Shown: positions 16,723 to 24,079 of the stretch, piece by piece | How the letters are laid out: each line of letters starts with the position of its first letter | Position numbering within the stretch: the first letter of the stretch is position 1 | DNA from: Pilimelia terevasa | Lineage (GTDB): Bacteria; Actinomycetota; Actinomycetes; Mycobacteriales; Micromonosporaceae | Length of the DNA: 64,000 nt | Assembly: GCF_014647915.1 (NCBI RefSeq) | Contig: NZ_BMQC01000011.1 | Location: forward strand, 80,662-144,661 | Direction of reading: 5' to 3' | Made by a program: the position numbers and the translations under genes | The notes under the pieces: model-generated | The model's database searches: none | Seen by the model: only the letters and a program-made list of their open reading frames with translations | What the model was told of the DNA's origin: nothing

Positions 16723-17150
16723 CCGGTGCCCCTGCCGCGGCGGCGGGCGGCGGTGACCGCGTCGATCATCGCCTTCCACTGCGCGCGCCGCAGGCCGTGG
16801 ACCCGGTCGATGAGTAGGGGCCAGTACAGGGCGAGGCGGCGGACGATCAGGCTCCAGCAGTCGCTGTGCAGCACGGTGACGGTGGTCCCGTTGCGGCTGC
16901 GCACCGTGCGGACCGCGCCGGCCGGCGGCGCTTCGAGGAGCTCGTCGACCAGGCCGGGCAGGTCGATGTAGTCGAGCAGCTCCGCGGCGGGGATCCGGTC
17001 CAGCGCGGGGTTGCGCAGACGCCGGGGATGCAGGTTCGGCCGGCGGGCCAACGTGGCGGCCATCAACGTCGCCGGCCGCAGGTAGCGCCCCGTGGCCGGC
17101 GCGGTCCGCGCCGGGCGGGCGGTCTGGGTGTGGGAAATGGTGGAAGGCAT
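16719..17150 (-). CDS. Hypothetical protein between the two excisionase-like genes
   Basis: This 143-residue protein is basic and has no family I recognise. It has a hydrophobic core (LLDYIDLPGLVDELLEAP, HSDCWSLIVRRLALYWPLL) and a polyarginine C-terminus (ARRRGRGTG), so nucleic-acid binding is possible. It overlaps the copy 1 excisionase-like gene by four bases and is presumably co-translated with it. The ATG is preceded by GGGAG. Confidence 0.55.
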   Translation of the reverse strand: MPSTISHTQTARPARTAPATGRYLRPATLMAATLARRPNLHPRRLRNPALDRIPAAELLDYIDLPGLVDELLEAPPAGAVRTVRSRNGTTVTVLHSDCWSLIVRRLALYWPLLIDRVHGLRRAQWKAMIDAVTAARRRGRGTG

Positions 17151-17253
17151 ATCGGGCTCCCGAAAAAGGCCAAGTCGTGGAGCCGGCCCACCGGCGCGGA
17201 CAGCAGCACCACCAGACGGGGACTGTCGGCGGCCGAGGCCGGAGAAGAAGAGG

Positions 17254-17313
17254 CCGCCGGTGGCACCCGGGCGCGGCTGGAAAGCCGTCGCGGTTCTTGG
17301 GTGCCACCGGCGG
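17254..17313 (-). terminator. 15-bp-stem hairpin
   Basis: Arms 17254-17268 and 17299-17313 are perfect complements around a 30-base loop. It lies 18 bases past the end of the second excisionase-like gene and upstream of the next gene, so it probably limits read-through between them. Confidence 0.55.
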
Positions 17314-17330
17314 ACCAGTGGTGGGGAATT

Positions 17331-17696
17331 TCAGGACTGGGCGGGCCAGCGGGCCAGGCCGAGCAGGTCCAGGATCGGCGCGACCGGCACCCGGTACCGG
17401 CCACCGACCTTGATCACCGGCACCGGGAACGCGCCCCGGGCGTTGATCGGGTACGCCGACAGCGGCTGCAGCCCGAGGATGGACGCCGCGGTCTGCAGGT
17501 CGGTAGACACACCCAGCGCCCGGATCTCCTGCGCCGTCCACCGGGTCGACCGCCCACCGCTCGCGCCGGACTTACCGGCGCGGTCGCTGGTGACGGTCTC
17601 GGTCGTGGTGGTCCGGCGCAGCTGCCAGCGGCTGGTCTTGCGGTGCGAACCGGCGTAACGGCCGGTGCGGGAGTTGGTGTTGTCGTCGGAAGGCAT
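17331..17696 (-). CDS. Excisionase-like helix-turn-helix protein (copy 2)
   Basis: This 121-residue protein is a paralogue of the 16423-16722 product. It has a basic, Thr/Arg-rich 45-residue extension followed by WTAQEIRALG, the helix-turn-helix region (TAASILGLQPLSAYPINARG) and AFPVPVIKVGGRYRVPV. An AGGAG lies 8-9 bases before the ATG. Two linked copies suggest one may act in excision and the other as a regulator, or that they bind as a pair. It is bracketed by two terminator-like hairpins. Confidence 0.7.
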   Translation of the reverse strand: MPSDDNTNSRTGRYAGSHRKTSRWQLRRTTTTETVTSDRAGKSGASGGRSTRWTAQEIRALGVSTDLQTAASILGLQPLSAYPINARGAFPVPVIKVGGRYRVPVAPILDLLGLARWPAQS

Positions 17697-17720
17697 ACAA
17701 AGCTCCTGAGAGACGAAGAT

Positions 17721-17764
17721 GGCCGGCCCCGGGATCCGCGACGTCGCGGATCCCGGGGCCGGCC
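17721..17764 (-). terminator. 21-bp perfect hairpin
   Basis: Arms 17721-17741 and 17744-17764 are perfect complements with only CG between them, the longest perfect stem seen in the window. It is located just upstream of the Shine-Dalgarno of the second excisionase-like gene and would act as a terminator for the operon above it. Its near-perfect palindromy also allows cruciform formation. Confidence 0.6.
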
Positions 17765-17868
17765 TGATGAAGGGGGTGTTGGTGCGAGGTGGTGCTGCCG
17801 TTGGCGCGGGCGCGCTGCGGGCGGGCCGTGCTCCGGTGGACTCCTTTCGATCAGCGCCGACAGCGGGG

Positions 17869-18324
17869 TCAGGTCGCTGGGGCGTGCCAGCGTCGGCGGG
17901 CGATGCCGTCGACACCGTGGTCGGCGCGGCGGCGGCTGGGCCGCGACCAGCCGGCGGTCGGGGGCCGGGAGGCGACGACCTGCCAACCGGCCGCGCGCAG
18001 GCTCGCGCCCGATTCACCGTTCTGGGTGTAGGTGATCAGCCGGCGGTAACCCATCGCCTTCGCCGCCCTCCATGCCGCCCCGTACAGCAGGCTGCAGGCG
18101 TTGCGCGCGCCGTCGGCGACGGCGACGCGGGTGACCTCCAAGGTCTGGCCGTCGTCGAGGAGCCGGGCCACGGGTCGGCCCACGACGGCGACGCCGACCA
18201 GGACGTCGCCGTCAGCCACGCCGAGCGAGAACTTGTGGCCCCGGGGTGGCCGGTGGTGGCGGTGCCAGTCGTCGATGAACGCGACGGCTTGGGCGAAGGT
18301 GACCGGCACGACCCGCAGGGTCAC
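17869..18324 (-). CDS. XF1762-family protein
   Basis: This 151-residue protein matches the XF1762 family found in phages and integrative elements. The hallmarks are FIDDWHRHHRPPRGHKFSLG, DGDVLVGVAVVGRPVARLLD and LEVTRVAVADGARNACSLLY. The fold resembles GNAT acyltransferases, but no activity is established to my knowledge. The C-terminal GWQVVASR-to-GWSRPSR part is also typical. The GTG start overlaps the upstream stop by four bases. Confidence 0.82.
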   Translation of the reverse strand: MTLRVVPVTFAQAVAFIDDWHRHHRPPRGHKFSLGVADGDVLVGVAVVGRPVARLLDDGQTLEVTRVAVADGARNACSLLYGAAWRAAKAMGYRRLITYTQNGESGASLRAAGWQVVASRPPTAGWSRPSRRRADHGVDGIARRRWHAPAT

Positions 18325-18821
18325 CGATCGACCTCACGCCATCCGGACCGGCGCCCGGCCGTCCGGGCCGCCGCCGGCCGGGGCTCGGGCGCCGTACGCC
18401 GCGGTCGGCCGCCCGGGGCCGGGACGGCACCGTTGCCGAGCGCACGGGGATCGGGAGTTGGTAGGTGGTTCGACAGCATGCGACTTCCTTGGTCAAGAAG
18501 GCGGCCGGGCCGGCATCCGCAACAACCAGATGCCGGCCCGGCCGACGGGGGAAGGGATCTACAGAGGTGGCGGAACGGGCCGATCTGCGGTCCGGGCCGG
18601 ACGGCGGGGATCGGCTCGCCGCGGCGGCGGCCCTGCGGGAGCAGGGGCCGGCCGCTGCGATGGATGTGGTGGGCCTCCTCGGCGAAGGTGAAGCCGGTGT
18701 CGGGTGCGTCGGCGCCGAGCTGGCGCAGCAGCGCCACCGGCAGCCGGCCGTTCGGGCCGGCGCGGCGACGCCGCCACGTCCGCGCCGCCATCCAGTGCCA
18801 GGCGTTGGTGAACAGGGACAT
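18321..18821 (-). CDS. Hypothetical protein(s); two possible starts
   Basis: One open frame of 166 residues starts MSLFTNAWHWMAARTWRRRR with AGGAGG eight bases upstream. A second well-placed start lies in the same frame at 18477-18479 (MLSNHLPTPDPRALG, preceded by AAGGAAG), which alone would give 52 residues. A 14-bp hairpin lies between the two starts, in the same hairpin/Shine-Dalgarno/ORF pattern seen for neighbouring genes. The first ORF may therefore be an evolutionary read-through of a lost stop, or both products may be made. No family recognised. Confidence 0.4.
   Translation of the reverse strand: MSLFTNAWHWMAARTWRRRRAGPNGRLPVALLRQLGADAPDTGFTFAEEAHHIHRSGRPLLPQGRRRGEPIPAVRPGPQIGPFRHLCRSLPPSAGPASGCCGCRPGRLLDQGSRMLSNHLPTPDPRALGNGAVPAPGGRPRRTAPEPRPAAARTAGRRSGWREVDR
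18503..18543 (-). terminator. 14-bp hairpin upstream of an internal start
   Basis: Arms 18503-18516 and 18530-18543 are perfect complements around a 13-base loop. It sits 24 bases upstream of the internal ATG at 18479 and inside the longer open frame, which is why the longer frame is doubtful. Confidence 0.5.
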
Positions 18822-18850
18822 CGGATCGGCCTCCTGGGCTGTGGCGGGAA

Positions 18851-18897
18851 GAAGGCCCCGCCGGCAGCGCGTCACCGCGCTCGCCGCCGGGGCCTTC
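18851..18897 (-). terminator. Terminator after the methyltransferase operon
   Basis: GAAGGCCCCG (18851-18860) pairs with CGGGGCCTTC (18888-18897), with partial pairing inside. It lies between the end of the methyltransferase gene and the small-gene region. Confidence 0.5.
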
Positions 18898-18930
18898 AAA
18901 GGTGTGCAGTGTGGTGCGGTAGGGGCTCCT

Positions 18931-19983
18931 CTACTGGTGGGGGTCTGGCAGGTGCGGGCGTAGCCGGAGCAGGGCCTCGTCGTGGTAGGCGCCGACGGTG
19001 TCGATGCCGACGTACGAGCGGCCGAGCTGCAGCGCCGCCAGGCCGGTGGTCCCAGCTCCCGAGAACGGGTCCAGGACCATGCCGCCGGGTGGGCAGCCGG
19101 CCGCGATCGCCCGCATCGGCAGGTCGACCGGGAACGGCGCGACGTGCGCCCCCCGGTACGGCCGCGTGGCCAGCAACCAGACGTCGCCCGGGTTCTTGCC
19201 GCGCGGGTGCGCGGCGGTGTGCCGGCTACCGGTCGGGGCGAGGTTGACCGCCCCGGCGCGGGGCATCACGGAGCCGACACTGTATTTACTAGCGCCCCTG
19301 CGTCGTGCGGTCGCGCCGATCCCACCTGTGGCGCCCTTGCGGGAACCGCCGAAGACCCTGCTGCCGTCGGCGGCCTCGGGGCGCAGCAGCGGCTGGCGGA
19401 TCGGATCCAGGTCGAACCAGTACCTGGCCGACGCGGTGAGCAGGAAGAACATCTCGTAGGTACAGGACAGGCGATCACGCACCGATTCGGGCATCGGGTT
19501 GGTTTTTGCCCAGACGATCGCGTTGCGGATCCACCAGCCGTCCGACTGCAGGGCCAGCGCGGTACGCCAGGGCACGCCGACGAGGTTCTTCGCCGGCAGC
19601 CTCTTTCCTTCTTCTCCTTCCTTACCTACTACGGGTGGGGTGTGCCGGTCGGCGGCGGTGTAGCCGTCGCCCAGGTTCAGCCACGCCGTACCGTCCGGTT
19701 TGAGCACCCGGCGGATCTGCGCGAACACGGCGACCAGCCGGTCGACGTACTCGTCAACGTTGGGCTCGAGCCCGTAGGGGACCTCGCCCGGCTGGCTGCC
19801 GGTGGGCGCGTAGTCCCGCAGTCCCCAGTACGGCGGTGAGGTGACCACGCAGTCGACCGACGCGGGCGGCATCGCCGCCAGCACCTGCACGGCGTCGCCG
19901 CGCAGCAGCCGCACCGGCCCCACCTGCCCATGTCGGAACGCCGCGAGGGGGTCGCCACCCCCGGCCGGCGAGGCCGCGCTCAC
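18931..19983 (-). CDS. DNA amino-methyltransferase (N4-C or N6-A, beta-type order)
   Basis: This 350-residue protein has catalytic motif IV TSPPYWGLRDY near residue 38, a central target-recognition region, and the AdoMet-binding motif I DPFSGAGTTG near residue 310. The IV-TRD-I order is that of beta-class amino-methyltransferases. An internal RDRLSCTYEMFFLLT segment is also typical. There is no linked endonuclease, so it is an orphan, probably masking the element's DNA against host restriction. The GTG start overlaps the upstream C5-methyltransferase stop (GTGA). It is the last gene of a five-gene DNA-modification operon. Confidence 0.88.
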   Translation of the reverse strand: MSAASPAGGGDPLAAFRHGQVGPVRLLRGDAVQVLAAMPPASVDCVVTSPPYWGLRDYAPTGSQPGEVPYGLEPNVDEYVDRLVAVFAQIRRVLKPDGTAWLNLGDGYTAADRHTPPVVGKEGEEGKRLPAKNLVGVPWRTALALQSDGWWIRNAIVWAKTNPMPESVRDRLSCTYEMFFLLTASARYWFDLDPIRQPLLRPEAADGSRVFGGSRKGATGGIGATARRRGASKYSVGSVMPRAGAVNLAPTGSRHTAAHPRGKNPGDVWLLATRPYRGAHVAPFPVDLPMRAIAAGCPPGGMVLDPFSGAGTTGLAALQLGRSYVGIDTVGAYHDEALLRLRPHLPDPHQ

Positions 19984-21216
19984 GGGAACGGCTCCCACCG
20001 GGTCGGGCACAGCAGCAGCCGCAACGCGAGCGCCGCCTGGGCGGGAACGACCCCGTTGCCGAGCACGTGCAGCGCCCGGGTCCGCGGCAGGTCCAGCTCG
20101 GTGACCCAGCCGGCCGACAAACCCATCAGCCACTCGACGAACGGCGGGGCCAGGACCGGCTTGCCGTGGCGACCGGTCTGCGTCGCCGCCGGCGCCGACC
20201 GCCCGAGCAGCAGCTCCCAGCAGGCGACCGCCTGCGCGTAGATGCCCCACGCCCGCTCGTGCGCGGCGCTGGCCACCGTGGTCCGCAGGCCCGGGCCGCC
20301 GGTGCCGTGCCGGCCCGGCCCCCGCCCATCCGACGCGCGCGGTGTCGGAAGGACCGGCAGCCGCACCGATGCCGACGGCAGGGTCAGGTCCCCGCGCCGG
20401 CCCCGCTGACCCGGGCTGCCCTTGACCCCGTCGCTGGCACGCGGCGTCGGCAGCAGCCCGTCGGCCGGCGTGGACGCGCACGCCGGGAGGAACCCGGCGA
20501 GCGTGTTCAAGCTGTGCCGACGGGTCGCCCCGGGCGACGGGCTACGGTTCGACCCGTACGCCGCGGCGGTCGGCGTCGGAAGTAGCTGACCGCTGTGCCG
20601 GCCCCCCTCGATCAGGTCGGGCAGGCCGTATTGGTGGCCTGGCCCTTTGCCGTCTCGGGCGCACGGCGTCGGCAGCGTCCGCGCCGAGCCAGGGCTGGTC
20701 TCGGTGGTGGCCGAGCAGGAACAGCCGGTCCCGCCGGTGCGGTGCTCCGACGTCGGATGCGCGTACGCATGTCCATCGCGTGTCGTACCCGAGCGCGGCC
20801 AGATCACGGTGGACGACGTCGAGGCCTCGCCGGAGTAGGGCGGCGACGTTCTCCACGAACACGAGGCTGGGTCGAAGCTCGCCAACGGCGTGGGCGACTG
20901 ATCCCCACAGGCTGGACTTCGGCCCGCTGATCCCGGTTCGGCCGCCGGCGTTGGAGATGTCCTGGCACGGGAACCCGGCGGTGAGCACGTCGACTCGGGG
21001 CACGGTGCCCCAGTCGATGTGCTGGATGTCGCCGAGGTTGCCGATGCCGGGCCAGCGGGCGGCCATGACCCGGTTGGCGTGCCGGTCGGTTTCGGCGTAC
21101 CAGGCCAGCTCGCCGCGCAGCACCAGCTCGACGGCCAAGTCGAGGCCGCCGTAGCCGGAGCACAGCGACCCGACCCGCGGCCGGCGTGTGGTTGGGGTGT
21201 GGGCGTCACTGTTCAC
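19980..21216 (-). pseudogene. C5-cytosine DNA methyltransferase, frameshifted
   Basis: Conserved motifs are split between two frames. The N-terminal frame holds motif I (LCSGYGGLDLAV), IV (GFPCQDIS, catalytic Cys), VI (FVENVAAL) and VIII (GAPHRRDRLFLL). The C-terminal frame holds the repeated LPTPxASDG segments, FVEWLMGL and motif X (LGNGVVPAQAALALRLLL). The switch occurs near 20705-20725, just after RLFLL. With one indel corrected the protein would be about 412 residues, a normal length. The start overlaps the upstream PP-loop gene (GTGA) and the end overlaps the next methyltransferase, so the operon layout is intact. A consensus error is as likely as real decay. Confidence 0.8.
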
Positions 21217-22118
21217 GCCACCCCCCGACCTGTGGCCGGGGTGTGGGGGCAGGTCCACGGACCGCACCCCAACGCCTCGGCTTCGCCGGCGCCCGGCGTG
21301 CGGGGTCGCAGGATGACCTCGTCGAGGGGCACCCGCTGCCGGTGCAGGAAGAACTGTCCGCGCAGGGGCTGTCCGGCGGCGTTGGCTCGCGCCGAACCGT
21401 TGCGGATCGCGCGGTCGAACGCGACTGCGTCCGCCCACTCCGCCGGCTTGTGGGCTTTCAGGTCGGCCCAGAAGTCGTCGGAGTGGAACGGGCATCCCAG
21501 GCACGACGAACGCGGAGTGCCCGGGAAGCCGTGCCGGGTCAGGAACTCCAGGCAGTCCCCGCGCCGCCAGCCGAGGTCCAGCAGCGGGAAGGTGTTGCGC
21601 ATGTAGCGCACGTCGGCAGGCCGGGCCCGGCCGATCTCGTCGACGCTGATCCCGATCGCCATCTGCGCCCACACGCCAGCCGGGATCCGGCGCGGGTGCG
21701 GGTAGCCGAGCCGGCGCCGAACTTCCACTTTGATCGGTTTGACCTTGTACTCACTGGTGCATTGCCGGCGTGCCATACCCTTGCGCCCATCCGGGGACAA
21801 GGTGAACAAGGGCATCGAGGCGAAGCGGTGCTTGGGGTCCAGGGCGTCGTACCGGATGTTTCCGGCACCGACCCGCACGACCGGGATGCGATGGGCAGCG
21901 GCGTACCGCTCCAGGCGCAGCAGGTGCTCATAGACCGCGACGGGCTCCCATGCGGTGTCGGCGAACACGGCCACGTCGAAGGCGTCGACCAGGCCGTGGC
22001 AGGCCGCCACGAGACGCGCCGAGGACTGCACCCCGGCACCCAGCGACAGGACCCGCAACGCGGGCCGCCCCGGCGCGGTGGCCGGGGCGGCGCTGCGTGC
22101 GGTAGCGGTGGCGGTCAT
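21213..22118 (-). CDS. PAPS-reductase-like PP-loop protein
   Basis: This 301-residue protein belongs to the adenine-nucleotide alpha-hydrolase (PP-loop) group. It has LSLGAGVQSSARLVAA, AVFADTAWEPVAVYEHL and Cys-containing segments QCTSEYKVKP and SCLGCPFHSDDFW. Phage and element members of this group are often encoded with DNA methylases. They may take part in sulfur chemistry on DNA or nucleotides, but this is not established for this subgroup. It overlaps both neighbours by four bases in a modification operon, which supports a DNA-related role. DndC is a distant comparison; no other Dnd genes are present. Confidence 0.75.
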   Translation of the reverse strand: MTATATARSAAPATAPGRPALRVLSLGAGVQSSARLVAACHGLVDAFDVAVFADTAWEPVAVYEHLLRLERYAAAHRIPVVRVGAGNIRYDALDPKHRFASMPLFTLSPDGRKGMARRQCTSEYKVKPIKVEVRRRLGYPHPRRIPAGVWAQMAIGISVDEIGRARPADVRYMRNTFPLLDLGWRRGDCLEFLTRHGFPGTPRSSCLGCPFHSDDFWADLKAHKPAEWADAVAFDRAIRNGSARANAAGQPLRGQFFLHRQRVPLDEVILRPRTPGAGEAEALGCGPWTCPHTPATGRGVA

Positions 22119-22996
22119 CGGGCCACCACCCCCGCGGTCGGGTCGCCGGGGTTGCGCAGGACGATGACGTCCTCGTGCGCGATCAGGTGCATCGGCACCC
22201 CGACCAGCCGCTGCTTGCGGACGTGGCCGAGCTGGAAGAACGACGGCCGGGCGATGATCCGCCCGTCCCGGACCGCGCCGAGGGAGGCGGGCATCCACGC
22301 CACCGGCACCAGCCCGGCACCCAGGCCAGCGCCGACGACCGCAGACGGCAGGTCGACCAGCGGGCCCTTGTGCCGGAACGGCCGCACCGTCACCACCACG
22401 ACCCCGGCCGGGCGCAGGACCTGCCGGCAGCCGGCCAGGATCTGCGTGAACCCGTCGATGAGCGCCTCGGTAGACCGGTGGGCCAGGTTGCCCCGGTCCT
22501 CGCCATAGCGGTAGTTCTGCTTGGCGATGCCCGCTTCGGTCGGATCCACGTGCCCGTGGACCGTCGACCCGTACGGCGGCGAGGTGACGACGAGCGCGAC
22601 CTGACCGTGCAGCACGGACGGGAGGAGCTGGGTCAGCGCGGTGGAGTCGCCGCGGATCACCGAACCACGACCCGGCGCACCCTGAGCACGAGCCAGCGCC
22701 AGGTTGGCGTCGGCGATGTCCGACCACCGCGACTCGTACTCCACCCCGACCGCGTCCCGCCCGAGGTGCATGGCCTCGACGAGGGTGGTGCCGACCCCGG
22801 CCATCGGATCCAGTACGAGATCACCGGGGGCGGTGTAGGTGGCGATCGCGTGGGCGGCGGTCGCCGGATACATCCGGGCGGGATGGGACTTCTGCTCGGG
22901 TACGTATCGGCCGCGGCGCTGGACGGGCTGGGTCTGCTGCGCGGTCGCCCACACCGACAGACGGTCCGGGTCGACTGGGTTGCGGCGGCTAGGCAT
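22115..22996 (-). CDS. DNA amino-methyltransferase (motif I before motif IV)
   Basis: This 293-residue protein has AdoMet motif I DPMAGVGTTLVEAMHLG near residue 65 and catalytic motif IV TSPPYGS near residue 130, the opposite order to the 18931 enzyme. PATAAHAIATYTAPGDLVL precedes motif I, as in many phage N4/N6 methylases. RRYVPEQ-like N-terminal sequence suggests DNA contact. It overlaps its upstream neighbour by 8 bases and its downstream neighbour by 4. Target base and site cannot be told from sequence alone. Confidence 0.85.
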   Translation of the reverse strand: MPSRRNPVDPDRLSVWATAQQTQPVQRRGRYVPEQKSHPARMYPATAAHAIATYTAPGDLVLDPMAGVGTTLVEAMHLGRDAVGVEYESRWSDIADANLALARAQGAPGRGSVIRGDSTALTQLLPSVLHGQVALVVTSPPYGSTVHGHVDPTEAGIAKQNYRYGEDRGNLAHRSTEALIDGFTQILAGCRQVLRPAGVVVVTVRPFRHKGPLVDLPSAVVGAGLGAGLVPVAWMPASLGAVRDGRIIARPSFFQLGHVRKQRLVGVPMHLIAHEDVIVLRNPGDPTAGVVAR

Positions 22997-23645
22997 GAGC
23001 CTCACCCGCCCGACGCAGGTACACCCGAAGGTCGCGGTGGACCCGCACGTGCCCCGACCCGGTTGGGTCAGCGGCAGCGGCCAACTCGGCCTTCGTCGGG
23101 TAGAACACGAACCGCTCGCCCTCGGCGGGGGCACCGACCGCGACGATGTGCTGGAAGTAATCCAGCCCCACCGCCGCAGCAGTGACGTGGACCGGACGCT
23201 GATCGACCGGCCCCGCCAGCGCCGGGTCGACGAGGATCAGGCAGCCGCCGGGCAGCAGCCACCCGGCCGCCTGACCGAACAGCGCCGTGGTGGCCTCGTC
23301 GGTGGCCGGCCGGTCGGCGACGACCAGCGCCGCCATGCCTGGCCCGGGGTCGGTGGTGTGCCGGCGGCCGGCCTGAGCGCAGGCGTCGGGGATGCTCGGG
23401 CTGGCGGTGCGGTCGACGACGGTGTGGCCGGGGTTGGCGTAGGAGGTGACGATCGCCGCCGCGAGCCGGGCCCCGATCTGGTCGGGGACGTCGGTGTCGG
23501 TGGTGGCGGTGCGCCACAGGCTGATCGGGACCGGCGGCTCGCCGGTCACCACATCCACCCCGTCGACAGCGACGGACGTGGACGCGGGGGCGGGCAGGGG
23601 CTCGAGCGAGAGCTCGGACTGGGACTTCAGCTTGGGCTTAGGCAT
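22989..23645 (-). CDS. Methyltransferase-like protein lacking catalytic motif
   Basis: This 218-residue protein shows a weak methyltransferase-like pattern. NPGHTVVDRTASPSIPDAC occupies the place of motif I but lacks the G-x-G-T-T loop. No DPPY/SPPY motif is present. The C-terminal VRVHRDLRVYLRRAG resembles the end of element-encoded DNA methylases. It is the first gene of the modification operon. It may be a decayed enzyme or a specificity/partner subunit for the 22115 enzyme, with which it overlaps by 8 bases. Confidence 0.55.
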   Translation of the reverse strand: MPKPKLKSQSELSLEPLPAPASTSVAVDGVDVVTGEPPVPISLWRTATTDTDVPDQIGARLAAAIVTSYANPGHTVVDRTASPSIPDACAQAGRRHTTDPGPGMAALVVADRPATDEATTALFGQAAGWLLPGGCLILVDPALAGPVDQRPVHVTAAAVGLDYFQHIVAVGAPAEGERFVFYPTKAELAAAADPTGSGHVRVHRDLRVYLRRAGEAHA

Positions 23646-23686
23646 TCGGTGTGGGAGTTCCCGCCGCGGCGGTGATGCGCTGACGC

Positions 23687-23728
23687 CTACCAATCCGCGT
23701 TTGCCATCGCCAGCGAACGCCTTACCGC
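23687..23728 (+). repeat. 42-bp inverted repeat, left copy
   Basis: These 42 bases recur as an exact reverse complement at 25247-25288. The repeat contains one GCCATCGC unit. The two copies bracket the sigma-like gene at a distance of about 1.5 kb, lying in cluster A and cluster B respectively. Confidence 0.8.
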
Positions 23729-24010
23729 GATGGCAGAGCAGTGGCAGCGATGGCAAACCCACGCGGGCCCGGGCGCTGCCATCGCAGCCCGCAGTGGCAA
23801 AACGCGGTCAAGAACCTCGTGTGTCCGACATGCACGATTGCCAGCCGCCGCCTGGCTCTACCCATCCTCCGCCGCGTGTTTACGCAGGTCAGAGGCGGTC
23901 TGCCATCGCATTGCCATCGCGCTGCCATCGCTGCCATCGCAGGCCGCCGAGGCCGTCTGTGTGGCCGAAAAGGGCCTCTGACCTGCGGTGCCATCGCAGT
24001 GCCATCGCCG
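23687..24010. repeat. Iteron-like cluster A (GCCATCGC repeats)
   Basis: At least ten copies of GCCATCGC or its complement GCGATGGC occur here in both orientations, together with GTGGCA variants. Four copies in tandem lie at about 23911-23942, and two at about 23989-24008. This four-copy block is enclosed by a 13-bp perfect inverted repeat (CGCAGGTCAGAGG 23883-23895 with its complement 23975-23987). No gene fits this stretch convincingly. The arrangement resembles a replication, transfer or partition protein binding array upstream of the sigma-like gene. Confidence 0.7.
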
Positions 24011-24079
24011 GCTGGCCCAATTCGTGGCCTGACCGCCGGCCACCTGGCCGCGGCACCGAACCTGCGAAGGGCACCTGCG

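Noticed and set aside
23687..24010. CRISPR array
   Set aside because: Repeats are only 8 bp, in both orientations and irregularly spaced; there are no spacers and no cas genes.
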